DNA of 7,030 nucleotides from Armatimonadota bacterium (lineage in GTDB: Bacteria > Armatimonadota > UBA5829). This document shows positions 5,876 to 7,030 of this stretch, piece after piece. The translations under genes were made by a program, and so were the position numbers. Numbering within the stretch: the first letter of the stretch is position 1; each line of letters opens with the position of its first letter. The DNA lies in NCBI GenBank assembly GCA_026415535.1, contig JAOAGX010000111.1:1-7030 (forward strand), read 5' to 3'. The notes beneath the pieces are model-generated. The model saw only the letters and a program-made list of their open reading frames with translations, searched no databases and was not told the origin of the DNA.

Positions 5876-7030
5876 TCATTCCCACTCCATTGTCGCTGGT
5901 GGCTTAGAAGAAATATCGTATACCACACGATTTACCCCAGCAACCTCGTTCATAATACGATTGCTTATGCGCTCAAGCAAGTCGTATGGCAAACGTGCCC
6001 AGTCTGCGGTCATCGCGTCTTCGCTGGTAACTGCTCTAAGTACAATAGTGTCTCCGTACGTGCGTTGATCACCCATTACTCCAACGCTACGTATCGGCGC
6101 AAGAATTGCGAAGCCCATCCACAGTCTGCGATACCAGCCGGCACGCTTGATTTCTTCAACCACTATGTCGTCGGCTCGTCTTAGAGTCTCGAGGCGGTCC
6201 CGGGTTACTTCTCCGATGATGCGTATCGCGAGCCCTGGACCGGGGAATGGTTGACGCCATACGATCTCTTCGGGCAAACCTAGCTCGGCCGCTACCGCGC
6301 GAGCTTCGTCCTTAAAAAGCCATCGCAAAGGCTCTATCACCGTCAATGACATGTTTTCAGGCAGTCCTCCGACGTTGTGGTGCGATTTTATGGTCGCTGC
6401 GTTTTTAGTTCCGCTTTCGATAACGTCCGGATATAGTGTGCCCTGTGCAAGGAACTTCGCGTCTTTGATTTTCGATGCTTCCTCTTCAAAGACGCGGACA
6501 AACTCCTCACCAATGATTTTGCGTTTCTCCTCGGGGTCTAGCACACCTTTCAGACGCTTGAGAAATCGTTCTTCCGCGTCGACATATACCAGCTTGATCT
6601 TGAAATTGTCCTCAAACGTTCGACGAACTTTTTCAGCTTCGTTGAGCCGCAGCAGGCCATGGTTTACGAAGATGCAAGTTAGTTGATCCCCAATGGCCTT
6701 GTGCATCAATACAGCAACGCAGCTCGAATCAACTCCGCCACTCAGACCGCAAATTACCTGCGCCGATCCGACCTGCTCGCGAACCTCTTTAATCGTTGTT
6801 TCGATGAACGAGGTTGGCGTCCACTTGCCCTTCAAGCCGCACGAGCCATACAAGAAGTTGCGTAGGATATCCAAACCTTTAGGTGTGTGTGCAACTTCCG
6901 GGTGAAACTGAACTCCGTAAAGCCGCCGTTCTCGATCTTCCATCGCGGCCACAGGTGTGTTTCGCGTTCTTGCCGAGACCACAAAGCCCGGCGGCGAGTC
7001 CTCAACTAGATCCCCGTGGCTCATCCAACA
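5876..7030 (-). CDS. guaA: GMP synthase (glutamine-hydrolysing), C-terminal 384 residues (5' end beyond right edge)
   Basis: GuaA converts XMP, ATP and glutamine to GMP, the last step of de novo guanine nucleotide synthesis. The fragment opens in the glutamine amidotransferase domain at CWMSHGD. It includes the catalytic His/Glu pair of that domain in GVQFHPEV (fragment residues 39-46). The ATP-pyrophosphatase domain follows, with the P-loop LSGGVDSS (96-103), then YPDVIESG, HHNVGGLP and PFPGPGLAIRIIGEV. The dimerisation domain ends in SKPPATMEWE, almost identical to the E. coli C-terminus. The nucleophilic Cys of the amidotransferase domain lies outside the window, and about 130-140 N-terminal residues are missing compared with the usual length of about 515-525. 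The frame is open to the window edge. It is the first visible gene of a guaA-hpt pair; its promoter lies outside the window. Confidence 0.97.
   Translation of the reverse strand, partial: CWMSHGDLVEDSPPGFVVSARTRNTPVAAMEDRERRLYGVQFHPEVAHTPKGLDILRNFLYGSCGLKGKWTPTSFIETTIKEVREQVGSAQVICGLSGGVDSSCVAVLMHKAIGDQLTCIFVNHGLLRLNEAEKVRRTFEDNFKIKLVYVDAEERFLKRLKGVLDPEEKRKIIGEEFVRVFEEEASKIKDAKFLAQGTLYPDVIESGTKNAATIKSHHNVGGLPENMSLTVIEPLRWLFKDEARAVAAELGLPEEIVWRQPFPGPGLAIRIIGEVTRDRLETLRRADDIVVEEIKRAGWYRRLWMGFAILAPIRSVGVMGDQRTYGDTIVLRAVTSEDAMTADWARLPYDLLERISNRIMNEVAGVNRVVYDISSKPPATMEWE
5885..5888 (-). promoter_or_regulatory. Shine-Dalgarno site of hpt inside the end of guaA
   Basis: GGAG lies in the last codons of guaA, 10 nt before TTG 5874. 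The junction reads GAATGAGTTG, where TGA ends guaA and TTG begins hpt. This supports the TTG start over GTG 5928. Confidence 0.5.

Noticed and set aside
5875..5928. Eighteen-residue N-terminal extension of Hpt from GTG 5928
   Set aside because: It overlaps the conserved C-terminus of guaA, does not resemble Hpt N-termini, and TTG 5874 has a Shine-Dalgarno site and the expected start of the protein.
1..7030. CRISPR arrays, tRNA or rRNA genes, transposases, attachment sites
   Set aside because: No spaced direct repeats, tRNA-like cloverleaf, rRNA sequence or transposase motif was seen. The six genes account for nearly all the sequence.

Overview
This is a bacterial window of moderate GC. It carries six protein-coding genes, two of them cut by the window edges. 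Bacterial marks are a bacterial-type Rho, a fused-type GuaA, Shine-Dalgarno sites and sigma70-like promoters. Non-ATG starts are common: AmrS and Hpt use TTG, the BFN gene uses GTG, Rho uses GTG or TTG, and the c-di-GMP gene may too. The phylum cannot be fixed from the sequence. A radical-SAM AmrS protein beside a multidomain c-di-GMP regulator is compatible with an anaerobic, environmental lineage, but that is only inference.

Left part (1-3143): a divergent pair. On the minus strand is the N-terminal half of an AmmeMemoRadiSam-type radical SAM enzyme (AmrS). On the plus strand is a large soluble signalling protein with the order GAF - GAF - GGDEF - degenerate receiver - HD-GYP. It is predicted both to make and to degrade cyclic di-GMP. 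A perfect 19-bp palindrome and a sigma70-like promoter lie inside the first codons of the longest reading frame, so the true start is probably further downstream.

Right part (3164-7030): four minus-strand genes, transcribed in the order guaA, hpt, rho, BFN (DUF151 nuclease family). guaA and hpt are separated by 1 nt and form a purine (GMP synthesis and salvage) unit. A strong promoter (TAGACA-17-TATAAT) directly after hpt drives rho. The roughly 190-nt rho leader can fold into several helices, including a compact three-way junction. Its G-U pairs fit only RNA made in the rho direction. The BFN gene follows rho after an 80-nt gap holding an imperfect hairpin, and is probably co-transcribed with rho. 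It converges tail-to-tail on the GGDEF/HD-GYP gene with only 20 bp between.

Most gene families here are familiar. The least explained elements are the structured rho leader, the operator-like palindrome in front of the c-di-GMP gene, the dead receiver inside that protein, the cysteine group in its first GAF domain, and changes in Rho at two positions linked to bicyclomycin.
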